A DNA stretch of 64,000 nucleotides from Bacteroidales bacterium. Lineage in GTDB: Bacteria > Bacteroidota > Bacteroidia > Bacteroidales > UBA932. The stretch is taken from assembly GCA_017554305.1 (NCBI GenBank), contig JAFZIN010000030.1, forward strand, positions 1 to 64,000, in the 5' to 3' direction. A model generated the notes under the pieces. The model worked only from the letters and a program-made list of their open reading frames with translations. It was not told the DNA's origin and ran no database searches. Positions 17,963-25,705 of the stretch are shown here, piece after piece (the first letter of the stretch is position 1; every line of letters starts with the position of its first letter). A program made the translations under genes and the position numbers.

Positions 17963-19120
17963 CAAACCCTTCTCTTTCTTTATCATCTTAACAACCTGTT
18001 CTGCAGGGAGTTCTTCAACCACTCTGCCGTTTATGCCTTTGGTTGTGGTGGCGGCAAAGAGAGAATTCCAGAGGGCCTCAGCAGTTGCTTCTACAGTTGC
18101 CGCAAAGAGCGGAGACATCTGATCGTTATCCAATACTGTTGTTGTATGAGGCTCCTCACCCTCAATGAGATTGCCCGGATAAACGGAGAATGCAATAACA
18201 TAATCTCCGCTGCCGTTAGTTGCAAAACTTCCGGTTTTTGCAAGAGCCATAAAGGCTCTCTTTGCAATACGCTCAAGCTGACGTGAATCAAGAGGAGCGT
18301 CTGTTGCAACAACAATCATACAGGAGCCGTCCCCTTTCTTTTCCTCCTCTCTATATGCCTTATCTTCAACAGTTTTGCGGTATGAGTAATCTTTCAGTTT
18401 CTTTCCTACCTCAACACCGCAAACCTCCAAAACTCCGCCGTAATTTGTCTGTACCAGAACACCTATTGTGTAGCCTCCAAAACTCTTTGGAAGAACTCTG
18501 GAAGAGGTACCTATTCCGCCCTTCCAACTGAAGCAGATTGTGCCGGTTCCGGCACCAACGCAACCCTCTTCAACCGCTCCGCCCTTTGCATTTTCTATTG
18601 CCTGAAGTACATGCTCCGGCTTAACGTATCTTGCTCGTATATTGTTTAATCCGCCGTCATTGGTCTCACCCACAATACCGTTCACAGAACGTACGTTTTC
18701 ATTACCCGGCTGGTTGATTGTGTGAGTAATAAGCGCATCCAATCCGGCAGCAATGCTGAGTGTATTTGTAAGAACAATAGGGGTTTCAATGTTGCCTAAC
18801 TCTTTTACCTGGCTGTATCCTGCAAGTTTTCCAAATCCGTTGCCAAGATACATTGCAGCTGGAACTTTTTTACGGAAAATGTTTCCGCTGTGAGGAAGAA
18901 TGGCGGTTACTCCGGTGCGCATATCTTCACCGCTGTAAAGCGTTACCTGTCCAACAGTTACGCCTTCCACGTCTGTAATTGCATTATATTTTCCGGTGTT
19001 AAAGATTCCGTAAGTGATTCCGTAATCTCTCATTCTCTTTTTTTGAGAAGCGGCATCGTTAACGTTCAGCACTACAATTGAGGCTGCAAGAAGCAATGAA
19101 ATAAATCCCCTTTTTGTCAT
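17957..19120 (-). CDS. P1-family aminopeptidase/D-esterase (DmpA-like)
   Basis: This 387-residue secreted protein (signal peptide about residues 1-26) belongs to the DmpA/BapA family of self-processing Ntn-hydrolases. These cut themselves before a Ser, which then becomes the nucleophile; here that is Gly265-Ser266 in KKGDGSCMIV. Supporting motifs are ITDVEGVTVGQVTL (48-61), GFGKLAGYSQVKELG (95-109), TNTLSIAAGLDAL (118-130), GETNDGGLNN and GAGTGTICFSWKGGIGTSSR (189-208). Relatives release N-terminal D- or beta-amino acids from amides and short peptides; the true substrate is not predictable. The last codon and stop lie within the inverted repeat. Confidence 0.88.
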   Translation of the reverse strand: MTKRGFISLLLAASIVVLNVNDAASQKKRMRDYGITYGIFNTGKYNAITDVEGVTVGQVTLYSGEDMRTGVTAILPHSGNIFRKKVPAAMYLGNGFGKLAGYSQVKELGNIETPIVLTNTLSIAAGLDALITHTINQPGNENVRSVNGIVGETNDGGLNNIRARYVKPEHVLQAIENAKGGAVEEGCVGAGTGTICFSWKGGIGTSSRVLPKSFGGYTIGVLVQTNYGGVLEVCGVEVGKKLKDYSYRKTVEDKAYREEEKKGDGSCMIVVATDAPLDSRQLERIAKRAFMALAKTGSFATNGSGDYVIAFSVYPGNLIEGEEPHTTTVLDNDQMSPLFAATVEATAEALWNSLFAATTTKGINGRVVEELPAEQVVKMIKKEKGLK

Positions 19121-19137
19121 AATAAAATTATTTACTA

Positions 19138-19145
19138 CAAATTTA
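19138..19145 (-). promoter_or_regulatory. -7 element TAAATTTG for the DmpA-like gene
   Basis: TAAATTTG on the minus strand lies 17 bases upstream of the start codon, in the short divergent spacer before hflX. Confidence 0.5.
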
Positions 19146-19187
19146 ACTAACTTGCACGAGTTTAGAAATGCAAAGAAGAGATTATTG

Positions 19188-20387
19188 ATGGAGAAAGCGG
19201 TACTTATAAACGTAATAACGCCAGATAATACTGAGTTTCAGGCCAATGAATACTTAGATGAGCTGGAATTCCTGGCAATGACCGCCTCAATAGAGGCCGT
19301 TGCAAGGTTTTCACAGAGGGTAGACCGTCCCAACTCGGCAACATACGTGGGCAAAGGAAAGTTGCAGGAGATTAAAGAATACATTGCAAACAATGAGATA
19401 CATCTTGCAATTTTTGATGACGAACTTACGGGAGCGCAGGTAAGAAATCTTGAGAAGGAACTCAACTGTTCAATATTGGACAGAACAAGCCTGATTCTGG
19501 ATATTTTTGCTTTGAGGGCACAGACTGCATACGCAAAGACACAGGTGGAACTTGCTCGTTACCAGTATATTCTGCCACGTCTGACCGGTATGTGGAGCCA
19601 TTTGGAAAGACAACGAGGCGGACGCGGCACCAGAGGAGGTTCAGGAGAGAAGCAGTTGGAGACAGACCGCCGTATTGTAATGGACAAGATAAGCCAACTC
19701 AAAGAGCAGCTCAAAAAGATAGACCGTCAGATGGCTACCCAGAGAGGTAATCGCGGAGGACTTGTAAGAGTCTCTCTTGTAGGCTATACAAACGTTGGTA
19801 AAAGTACCATTATGAACCTGCTCTCAAAGAGCAACGTCTTTGCAGAGAACAAACTTTTTGCAACGCTGGATACCACTGTAAGAAAGGTAGTTATAGAGAA
19901 TACTCCATTCCTTTTGAGTGATACCGTAGGATTCATCAGAAAACTGCCGCACCAGCTTGTAGAATCTTTCAAGAGCACATTGGATGAGGTGAGAGAGGCA
20001 GATATTCTTCTACACGTTGTAGATGTATCACATCCGAACTTTGAAGATCAGATAAAAGTTGTAAAGCATACGCTTGATGAGATAGGAGCCTCCAACAAGC
20101 CTGTCTTTATGGTATTTAACAAGATAGACGCTTACAAATACACACCAAAGAGCGAGTTTGATTTCTCAGAAGACCGCCCGGGTAAAATCTCCTTAAGACA
20201 GTTGGAAGAGTCCTGGGTTGCAAAGGAAAACTCTCCTGCAATTTTTATCTCCGCCCTCAAAAAAATTGGTATTGACAAACTGAGAAATGACCTCTACAAA
20301 ATGGTTGGAGAAACAATCCGCGGCCGTTATCCATTTACAGGATTTTTGTGGCAAAATTTTGATGAGGATTTAACTCAGGATTTGTAA
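19188..20387 (+). CDS. hflX: Ribosome-associated GTPase HflX
   Basis: HflX binds the 50S subunit and rescues or splits stalled ribosomes. From the ATG at 19188 the protein is 399 residues; an in-frame TTG at 19152 would add 12 residues but lacks support. The N-terminal HflX domain includes NSATYVGKGKLQEIKEY, and a glycine-arginine stretch (GGRGTRGGSGEKQLETD) precedes a coiled coil. The GTPase domain has G1 GYTNVGKST near 199, G3 DTVGFIRKLPHQL near 243 and G4 NKID near 300. It is divergent from the DmpA-like gene and upstream of the small lipoprotein. Confidence 0.95.
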   Translation: MEKAVLINVITPDNTEFQANEYLDELEFLAMTASIEAVARFSQRVDRPNSATYVGKGKLQEIKEYIANNEIHLAIFDDELTGAQVRNLEKELNCSILDRTSLILDIFALRAQTAYAKTQVELARYQYILPRLTGMWSHLERQRGGRGTRGGSGEKQLETDRRIVMDKISQLKEQLKKIDRQMATQRGNRGGLVRVSLVGYTNVGKSTIMNLLSKSNVFAENKLFATLDTTVRKVVIENTPFLLSDTVGFIRKLPHQLVESFKSTLDEVREADILLHVVDVSHPNFEDQIKVVKHTLDEIGASNKPVFMVFNKIDAYKYTPKSEFDFSEDRPGKISLRQLEESWVAKENSPAIFISALKKIGIDKLRNDLYKMVGETIRGRYPFTGFLWQNFDEDLTQDL

Positions 20388-20411
20388 ACCCTTGTAATTT
20401 GCTGATTTTTT

Positions 20412-20419
20412 TATATTTG
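20412..20419 (+). promoter_or_regulatory. -7 element TATATTTG for the small lipoprotein gene
   Basis: TATATTTG lies 32 bases before the ATG in the hflX-lipoprotein spacer, so this gene can be expressed separately from hflX. Confidence 0.5.
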
Positions 20420-20451
20420 CATAAATATCAGTTTTTGACATTTGAAAAAAG

Positions 20452-20967
20452 ATGAAAACTTTGCGTTTGATTTTGGTTGCCTGTTTAGGTCTTATTTTAG
20501 GCTCTTGCAGTAAAGATCCAATGATTATTGACTGGCACGCTATTGAATTTATGTTCTGCGCTACAGACCAGAACGGAAATGATCTGTTGGATAAAGATTA
20601 TCCGAATAATTTATTGGATAAAATAACGTTCACTTACAACGGCAAATCATATAAATATTCAGAAAATTCTACAACAGGCCAAACAAAAGCATATCTGCCA
20701 CATTTCCGCGGACTTGTAAGGATGAAAGGCAGTTACATCAAAAAATGGTATTATATCTCTGATGAAGTGCCTGATATTTACCATCTCTATTTTGGGGAAC
20801 TTGATGGTGCTGTGGATAGAAATGATGTTTTTGAAATAGATTGGGGTAACGGAACCAAAGATGTTGTTCAGTTTACAAGAAAGCATAAAGGTGGGACGAA
20901 GGTAGATGACAAATGGACAGTAAACGGTACAAAGTTTGACGGCCGCTGGATAAAGTTCGTTAAATAA
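20452..20967 (+). CDS. Small lipoprotein of unknown function
   Basis: This 171-residue protein has a lipoprotein signal peptide with lipobox ILGSC (Cys at about 19). The mature region is rich in aromatic residues and polar turns (KITFTYNGKSYKYS, YYISDEVPDIYHLYFG, DVFEIDWGNGTKD), suggesting a small beta-sandwich of the kind common in Bacteroidota surface lipoproteins. I do not recognise a family. The stop codon falls inside inverted repeat copy B, so its 3' end is shared with the repeat. Confidence 0.65.
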   Translation: MKTLRLILVACLGLILGSCSKDPMIIDWHAIEFMFCATDQNGNDLLDKDYPNNLLDKITFTYNGKSYKYSENSTTGQTKAYLPHFRGLVRMKGSYIKKWYYISDEVPDIYHLYFGELDGAVDRNDVFEIDWGNGTKDVVQFTRKHKGGTKVDDKWTVNGTKFDGRWIKFVK

Positions 20968-21006
20968 CTATCGGGAGAAAGAAGATATAGAAATACAAAA
21001 AGAGCG

Positions 21007-21078
21007 CGGCTAAAAAGGCGCTCAAGCGCCCGGCTCGTAGAGCCGTGATGCCCCTAGAGGGGCCGGCAAAGCCGGGGG
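21007..21078 (+). repeat. Four-hairpin palindromic module (copy 1)
   Basis: Four hairpins lie in a row: GGCGC/GCGCC (21017-21030), CGGCTC/GAGCCG (21031-21045), GCCCC/GGGGC (21050-21063) and CCGGC/GCCGG (21063-21075). The same series occurs reversed at 37331-37393 with a compensatory change in the second stem. It is absent from the otherwise matching copy A at 17.9 kb, which marks it as an insertion. It resembles REP/MITE-type elements. Confidence 0.75.
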
Positions 21079-21091
21079 TGAAATAGTAAGA

Positions 21092-21125
21092 AAGAGGATG
21101 GCCAATTTTTTGGTCATCCTCTTTT
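21092..21125. terminator. Bidirectional terminator between the lipoprotein and tonB genes
   Basis: Stem arms 21092-21103 and 21112-21123 pair through 12 positions with one G-T wobble, followed by T residues. It lies between convergent genes and is the same hairpin as at 17870-17901. Confidence 0.75.
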
Positions 21126-21148
21126 AGGTTGTTGGGATTGCAGTGCTG

Positions 21149-21841
21149 TTATCTCAACTGGAAGATAATAGGGAAGGTGTATTTAACCTTTACAGCCTTT
21201 CCTCTCTGCTTACCAGGGCTCCATTTTGGAGACTTCTGGATAACTCTTACTGCCTCCTTATCCAAGGAAGAATCAACGCCTCTGAGAACCTTTACATCCT
21301 TTACTGAACCATCTTTGTCAATGGTAAATGCAACGGTTACACGGCCCTGAATACCATTCTCTTTTGCAATCTCAGGGTACTCAATGTTTGAATAAACCCA
21401 CTTGGTAAATTCATTTGCGTCTTTACCCTGGAACAGAGGTTTGTCCTCTACAATTGCAAACGGAATCTCTTCCTCTTCAACCTCAGCCTCTTCAACAGGC
21501 TTTGCCTCTACGTAAGGCTTGATATCAATCTTTGTATTGCTATCATCTGCACTGATGAAGTCTGTTTCAACTTTAACGTCATTCTCCACAATCTCAAGCT
21601 CTTCTGTCATTACGGGCTCTTTGATCTGCTCTGGAGGTGGTGGTGGGGTCTCCTGTGTAATAGGAACCTGCTCTTCCTCTGTAATTGCAGCCGGGCCGGA
21701 AACAAGGGTGTCTACACTCTTGTCTGTAGTACTCCACTCAAAGCAGAGAAGTACCAGGCCAAGGGATGCAATGAGGCCAATCTCTCTGAACAAGGTTTTC
21801 TTGTTCTCAAGGTTTGCTTTTTCAGTTTTTTTAATTTCCAT
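21149..21841 (-). CDS. tonB: TonB-family energy transducer
   Basis: TonB couples the proton-motive force to outer-membrane receptors. The 230 residues have the standard order: a cytoplasmic tail, one membrane helix (GLIASLGLVLLCFEW, about 23-37), a proline-rich periplasmic spacer (TQETPPPPPEQIKEP near 65) and an acidic segment, then the C-terminal TonB domain (about 145-230; YPEIAKENGIQGRVTVAFTI, VLRGVDSSLDKEAVRVI, WSPGKQRGKAVKVKYTFPI). The last motif is typical of the Bacteroidota SusCD-associated class. It lies 14 bases after mdh and is probably co-transcribed with it. Confidence 0.93.
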   Translation of the reverse strand: MEIKKTEKANLENKKTLFREIGLIASLGLVLLCFEWSTTDKSVDTLVSGPAAITEEEQVPITQETPPPPPEQIKEPVMTEELEIVENDVKVETDFISADDSNTKIDIKPYVEAKPVEEAEVEEEEIPFAIVEDKPLFQGKDANEFTKWVYSNIEYPEIAKENGIQGRVTVAFTIDKDGSVKDVKVLRGVDSSLDKEAVRVIQKSPKWSPGKQRGKAVKVKYTFPIIFQLR

Positions 21842-21855
21842 AGTATGTTGTATTA

Positions 21856-22797
21856 TTAGATAATATTCTGTTCTTTAAGAACATTGGCGGTGTTGCGGGT
21901 AGCGTCTGCACTTGCCTTAAAGAGAGCCTTTTCCTCATCATTAAGTTCAAGCTCAACTATCTTCTCCCAACCGTTCTTTCCAACAATTGCAGGAACTCCA
22001 ATGCAGAGGTCATTTTCACCATACTCGCCCTCGCAGAGGCAGCAGCAAGGTATCATCTTCTTCTCATTCATCACGATAGATTTTGCCATAGTAGCAGCAC
22101 TCATACCAGGAGCGTACCATGCGCTTGTGCCCAGCAGTTTTGTAAGGGTTGCGCCGCCAACCATTGTGTCTGCAACAACCTTGTCACACTGCTCTTTTGA
22201 GAGAAGCTTTGTAACAGGAATTCCCTTGTAGGTTGCAAAGCGGATAAGAGGAATCATAGTCTTGTCTCCGTGTCCGCCAATAACCATACACTCAATATCA
22301 CTTACAGGAACGTCCAATGCCTGAGCAAGATAGTAAGTGAAACGGCTGGAATCCAACTGACCGCCCATTCCAACTACCTGATGCTTAGGAAGGTTGTTCT
22401 TCTTAAGTGCAAGGTAAGTCATAGGATCCATAGGGTTGGCAATGATCATAAGCACAGCCTTAGGAGAATACTTAAGAACGCTCTCTGTAACGCCTGCAAC
22501 AATCTTTGAGTTAACACCAATGAGTTCCTCTCTTGTCATACCAGGTTTTCTTGGAATACCTGAGGTGATGATGACAACATCAGAATCTGCTGTTTTGGAG
22601 TAATCATTAGTTACGCCAACTATCTTAGTGTTTGTGCCGTACTGCTTAGCAGCCTGCATCATATCCATTGCTTTTCCCTCTGAGATACCCTCTTTGATAT
22701 CCAGAAGAACTATTTCTGAACAGAAGTTTAAGTGAAGCATTGCTTCAACGCAAGATGCGCCAACATTTCCGGCGCCAATGACTGAAACTTTAGCCAT
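21856..22797 (-). CDS. mdh: Malate dehydrogenase
   Basis: The enzyme interconverts oxaloacetate and malate with NAD(H), upstream of fumarase and the fumarate reductase encoded at 15-17.8 kb. The 313 residues match the LDH-like MDH class. GAGNVGASC (8-16) binds NAD and Asp33 sits at the end of the second strand. Arg83 and Arg89 in GIPRKPGMTR, Asn121 and Arg152 shape the substrate site, and the catalytic His is in GGHGDKTMIP (174-183). An odd Cys cluster (PCCCLCEGEYG) occurs near residue 251. It has its own promoter and is followed by tonB. Confidence 0.95.
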   Translation of the reverse strand: MAKVSVIGAGNVGASCVEAMLHLNFCSEIVLLDIKEGISEGKAMDMMQAAKQYGTNTKIVGVTNDYSKTADSDVVIITSGIPRKPGMTREELIGVNSKIVAGVTESVLKYSPKAVLMIIANPMDPMTYLALKKNNLPKHQVVGMGGQLDSSRFTYYLAQALDVPVSDIECMVIGGHGDKTMIPLIRFATYKGIPVTKLLSKEQCDKVVADTMVGGATLTKLLGTSAWYAPGMSAATMAKSIVMNEKKMIPCCCLCEGEYGENDLCIGVPAIVGKNGWEKIVELELNDEEKALFKASADATRNTANVLKEQNII

Positions 22798-22824
22798 AAT
22801 ATCTTTTTTTTAAATTTGCTGATA

Positions 22825-22832
22825 CAAAAATA
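22825..22832 (-). promoter_or_regulatory. -7 element TATTTTTG for mdh-tonB
   Basis: TATTTTTG on the minus strand lies 27 bases before the mdh start codon. Confidence 0.5.
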
Positions 22833-22879
22833 AAAGAGAGAGGCTTTAGGCCAAAATAAATAACATCAATAAAACATCA

Positions 22880-23356
22880 ATGTTTAACATACTGGAACAG
22901 AATACCGGAGCCCGTTTAAAAGGAAAGCGAATAATAAAGCGGTGGATAAATAACGTTCTGAAAGAGAGAGGATTGGCGCTTGGTGAAGTAAACGTTCTCT
23001 TCTGCACGGATCCTGAAATTTTACAACTCAACAAAGAGAGTCTGAACCACAGTTACTACACGGATATAATCACTTTTGATTACAGAATTGAGAACATTGT
23101 AAGCGGAGACCTCTTTGTAAGTTTAGATACAATTAAAGCAAATTCAGAGGATTACAGACAGATGTACCAGCAGAAGTTTGAGTGCGAACTCTGCAGGGTT
23201 ATAGTTCACGGAATTCTCCATATTTGCGGTGAGGATGATCATACTCCGTATCAGCAGAAAAGGATGAGAAGCGCAGAGAACCGAGCGCTCAAAATGCTTA
23301 AGGAGAACTTTTTAAACGGAGATATAAAAATCTCCTACAGACCTAAAAATCAATAG
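22880..23356 (+). CDS. ybeY: Endoribonuclease YbeY (16S rRNA maturation)
   Basis: YbeY is a zinc-dependent RNase that acts in 16S rRNA 3'-end processing and ribosome quality control. The 158 residues are typical. The metal motif appears as HGILHICGEDDHT near residue 114, with one more residue between the second and third His than the textbook HGxLHxxGYDH. DIITFDY near 58 is the other conserved block. It ends one base before mnmG, so the two are co-transcribed. Confidence 0.92.
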   Translation: MFNILEQNTGARLKGKRIIKRWINNVLKERGLALGEVNVLFCTDPEILQLNKESLNHSYYTDIITFDYRIENIVSGDLFVSLDTIKANSEDYRQMYQQKFECELCRVIVHGILHICGEDDHTPYQQKRMRSAENRALKMLKENFLNGDIKISYRPKNQ

Positions 23357-23357
23357 A

Positions 23358-25370
23358 ATGGCTAAGAGTTACGATATAATTGTGATAGGAGCGGGCCATG
23401 CCGGATGCGAGGCTGCTGCAACTGCCGCCAAGATGGGCTGCAGTACCCTTCTTATTACAATGGATATGAACAAAATAGCGCAGATGTCCTGTAATCCGGC
23501 AGTTGGAGGAATTGCTAAAGGACAGATTGTCAGAGAAATAGACGCTTTGGGCGGTTCAATGGGACTTGTAACGGACGCATCCACCATTCAGTTCAGGATG
23601 CTCAACAGTTCCAAGGGGCCGGCAGTCTGGAGCCCCAGAGCTCAGTGTGACCGCCAGTTCTTTATTCTCAACTGGAGGTGGGTATTGGAGCACACTCCAA
23701 ATCTTCACATCTGGCAGGATACCGTTTCAGACTTCATAATTGAAAAATACAAGAAACCAACCAAAGGATTTTCATACGTTGTTAAGGGAGTAAAGACCTC
23801 TTTGGGAGCTGAGTTCAAAGCCTCAAAAGTTATTCTTACTGCGGGTACATTTTTGAGCGGAAAGATGTTCATAGGCCGTAACTCCACAGAGGGCGGCAGA
23901 GTTGGAGAGCCCGCTTCATTAGGACTTACTGAGTCTTTGGCAAAGGTGGGAATTGAGAGCGGAAGAATGAAAACCGGAACGCCGCCAAGAATAGATATCC
24001 GCTCTGTAAATTTGGATGCCTTAGAGGTTCAAAAAGGGGATGAAAATCCAATGAGATTCTCCTTCCTGAAGGTTCCCTCATCCGTGCAGATGAACGTAGC
24101 TCAAAAGTGCTGTTATTTGGTTCACACAAATAAGAAAGTCCACTCAATTTTGGAGAAGGGATTCAAAGACTCCCCGCTCTTTTCCGGAAAGATAAAAGGC
24201 ATAGGTCCCCGTTACTGTCCGAGCATAGAGGACAAGCTCAGAACCTTTGCCGGAAAGGATCAGCATCTTCTCTTTTTGGAGCCTGAAGGATGGAACACAA
24301 ACGAGTACTATCTGCAGGGATTTTCATCCTCCCTGCCTATGGATATTCAGATGGCGGCGCTGAGGAAAATAGAGGGGTTTGAGAGCGTAGAAATCTACCG
24401 CCCGGCATACGCTGTAGAGTACGATTATTTCCCTCCAACACAACTTAACTCATCACTGGAATCAAAGCAGGTAAGAGGGCTCTATTTTGCAGGCCAGGTA
24501 AACGGAACCACAGGTTACGAGGAGGCGGCCGCCCAGGGATTGATGGCGGGTCTCAATGCGGCACTTGCTGTGCAGAAACAGCAGCCGCTGGTTTTGAGCA
24601 GAAACAGCTCCTACATTGGCGTTCTCATAGATGATCTAATCACAAAGGGCGTAGATGAACCTTACAGAATGTTTACCTCCAGAGCGGAGTTCAGAATACT
24701 CTTAAGGCAGGATAACGCAGACCAGAGACTCACCCCTATTGGCCATAAACTGGGTCTTGCAACAGATGAACGCTACAATCTGGTAAAGGAAAAATACACC
24801 ACTCTGGATAAGATTATAAAGATTCTGGATGAGGATAAAATAACTCCGGCAAAGGCGAACAAGGTGCTTAAAGCACTTGGTTCAGACACCTTGGAAGAGG
24901 GTAAAAAGGCATCGGCCCTGCTGAACAGGCCTGAGGTCTCATTAAGGAAGCTGCTGCCTGTAGTTCCGCGTGGAACGGAAATCAAGCAACTTGCTGAGTC
25001 TCTGGAAAATAGCTATCCAATTTCCGCTGGAGAAGGGGGTATGAACCTGCCGTTCCGCCCTGCAGGTTTCTCCATAGGAAACAAGAGGCTTTTTAAGGAC
25101 ACTCTCTCAACAGAATTGATAGATGCTGCAGAAATAGCCGTCAAATACAGAGGCTATATAGCAAGAGAACAGGCCGTAGCAGAAAGAATTGCACGCCTGG
25201 AGAGGTTGAAAATACCACAAAACTTTGATTTTACGCGCATTACATCACTTTCAATGGAGGCCCGTCAGAAGCTAATGAGATACAAACCGGCCACAATTGC
25301 ACAGGCTTCCAGAATCTCCGGAGTCTCTCCTGCAGATATATCCGTTTTGCTGGTCTATTTTGGGCGTTAA
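23358..25370 (+). CDS. mnmG: tRNA uridine-5-carboxymethylaminomethyl modification enzyme MnmG (GidA)
   Basis: With MnmE, MnmG builds the cmnm5 modification at wobble uridine 34 of several tRNAs. The 670 residues are slightly longer than the 620-650 typical. The FAD-binding GAGHAGCEAAATAAKMG (11-27), SCNPAVGGIAKG near 44, the conserved GTPPRI near 207, YFAGQVNGTTGYEEAAAQG near 377 and a GIDA-associated C-terminal domain ending SRISGVSPADISVLLVY are all present. mnmG is often close to oriC and the par locus in bacteria; here a parS-like site lies 195 bases downstream. Confidence 0.96.
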   Translation: MAKSYDIIVIGAGHAGCEAAATAAKMGCSTLLITMDMNKIAQMSCNPAVGGIAKGQIVREIDALGGSMGLVTDASTIQFRMLNSSKGPAVWSPRAQCDRQFFILNWRWVLEHTPNLHIWQDTVSDFIIEKYKKPTKGFSYVVKGVKTSLGAEFKASKVILTAGTFLSGKMFIGRNSTEGGRVGEPASLGLTESLAKVGIESGRMKTGTPPRIDIRSVNLDALEVQKGDENPMRFSFLKVPSSVQMNVAQKCCYLVHTNKKVHSILEKGFKDSPLFSGKIKGIGPRYCPSIEDKLRTFAGKDQHLLFLEPEGWNTNEYYLQGFSSSLPMDIQMAALRKIEGFESVEIYRPAYAVEYDYFPPTQLNSSLESKQVRGLYFAGQVNGTTGYEEAAAQGLMAGLNAALAVQKQQPLVLSRNSSYIGVLIDDLITKGVDEPYRMFTSRAEFRILLRQDNADQRLTPIGHKLGLATDERYNLVKEKYTTLDKIIKILDEDKITPAKANKVLKALGSDTLEEGKKASALLNRPEVSLRKLLPVVPRGTEIKQLAESLENSYPISAGEGGMNLPFRPAGFSIGNKRLFKDTLSTELIDAAEIAVKYRGYIAREQAVAERIARLERLKIPQNFDFTRITSLSMEARQKLMRYKPATIAQASRISGVSPADISVLLVYFGR

Positions 25371-25564
25371 AAATGTTGATTTTTTCCTTTAGGTTAATAT
25401 AATACAAGCAATTGTTAATAAGTTCATTATTTATAGTTATCTAAAGTTTTAGTTTATACAGATTTTTGGGTGTTTAGGCCGCCTCTAAAAAATTGCTTTT
25501 ATTTAAACTAACACTTTAACTTAATAGACATAACTATCTGAATAAAATATAGATAAGTGCTCAA

Positions 25565-25578
25565 GTTCCACGTGAAAC
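25565..25578. other. parS: parS-like centromere site
   Basis: GTTCCACGTGAAAC matches the 14-base core of the bacterial parS consensus TGTTNCACGTGAAACA at every position; only the two outermost bases differ. ParB binds such sites to start chromosome segregation, and they cluster near the origin. It is intergenic, downstream of mnmG and about 17 kb from the candidate origin at 8.8 kb. No second copy was found in the window. Confidence 0.75.
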
Positions 25579-25657
25579 CGGCAAAAAAGACGGCCCACAA
25601 AAAGGGGCCTAATTTTAACGATTGGCTGCAAAACCAGGCAAGGAGTCATAGAAAAAG

Positions 25658-25684
25658 AAAAAGGGGCTAAAACAGCCCCTTTTT
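25658..25684. terminator. Bidirectional terminator between mnmG and ltaE
   Basis: Perfect 11-bp stem: AAAAAGGGGCT at 25658-25668, loop AAAAC, AGCCCCTTTTT to 25684. The A-run and T-run make it functional from either side of the convergent pair. Confidence 0.85.
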
Positions 25685-25705
25685 GCTTAAAACGTTCAAA
25701 AATTA

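Larger units (their letters stand above)
20962..21125 (+). repeat. Inverted repeat copy B (carries a 72-bp hairpin module)
   Basis: This starts AAATAACTATCGGGAG (TAA is the lipoprotein stop), then a purine-rich segment and AAAAAGAGCG at 20997-21006, the extra module at 21007-21078, and the block 21079-21123 that is identical to copy A. Copies A and B point toward each other's outside and enclose about 3 kb (DmpA-like gene, hflX, lipoprotein). Confidence 0.8.
25371..25705. other. Intergenic region with parS-like site and terminator
   Basis: This 335-bp convergent spacer has an AT-rich left half (25371-25560) without a credible gene, a parS-like palindrome at 25565-25578, a weak hairpin GGCCC/GGGCC near 25594-25611, and a strong terminator at 25658-25684. 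Confidence 0.6.

Noticed and set aside
19152..19187. TTG start adding 12 residues to HflX
   Set aside because: The ATG at 19188 follows a purine-rich stretch and gives the usual family length; the extra residues are not conserved-looking.
21007..21078. CRISPR-like repeat unit
   Set aside because: The hairpins differ from one another and there are no spacers; they form one compound palindromic element.
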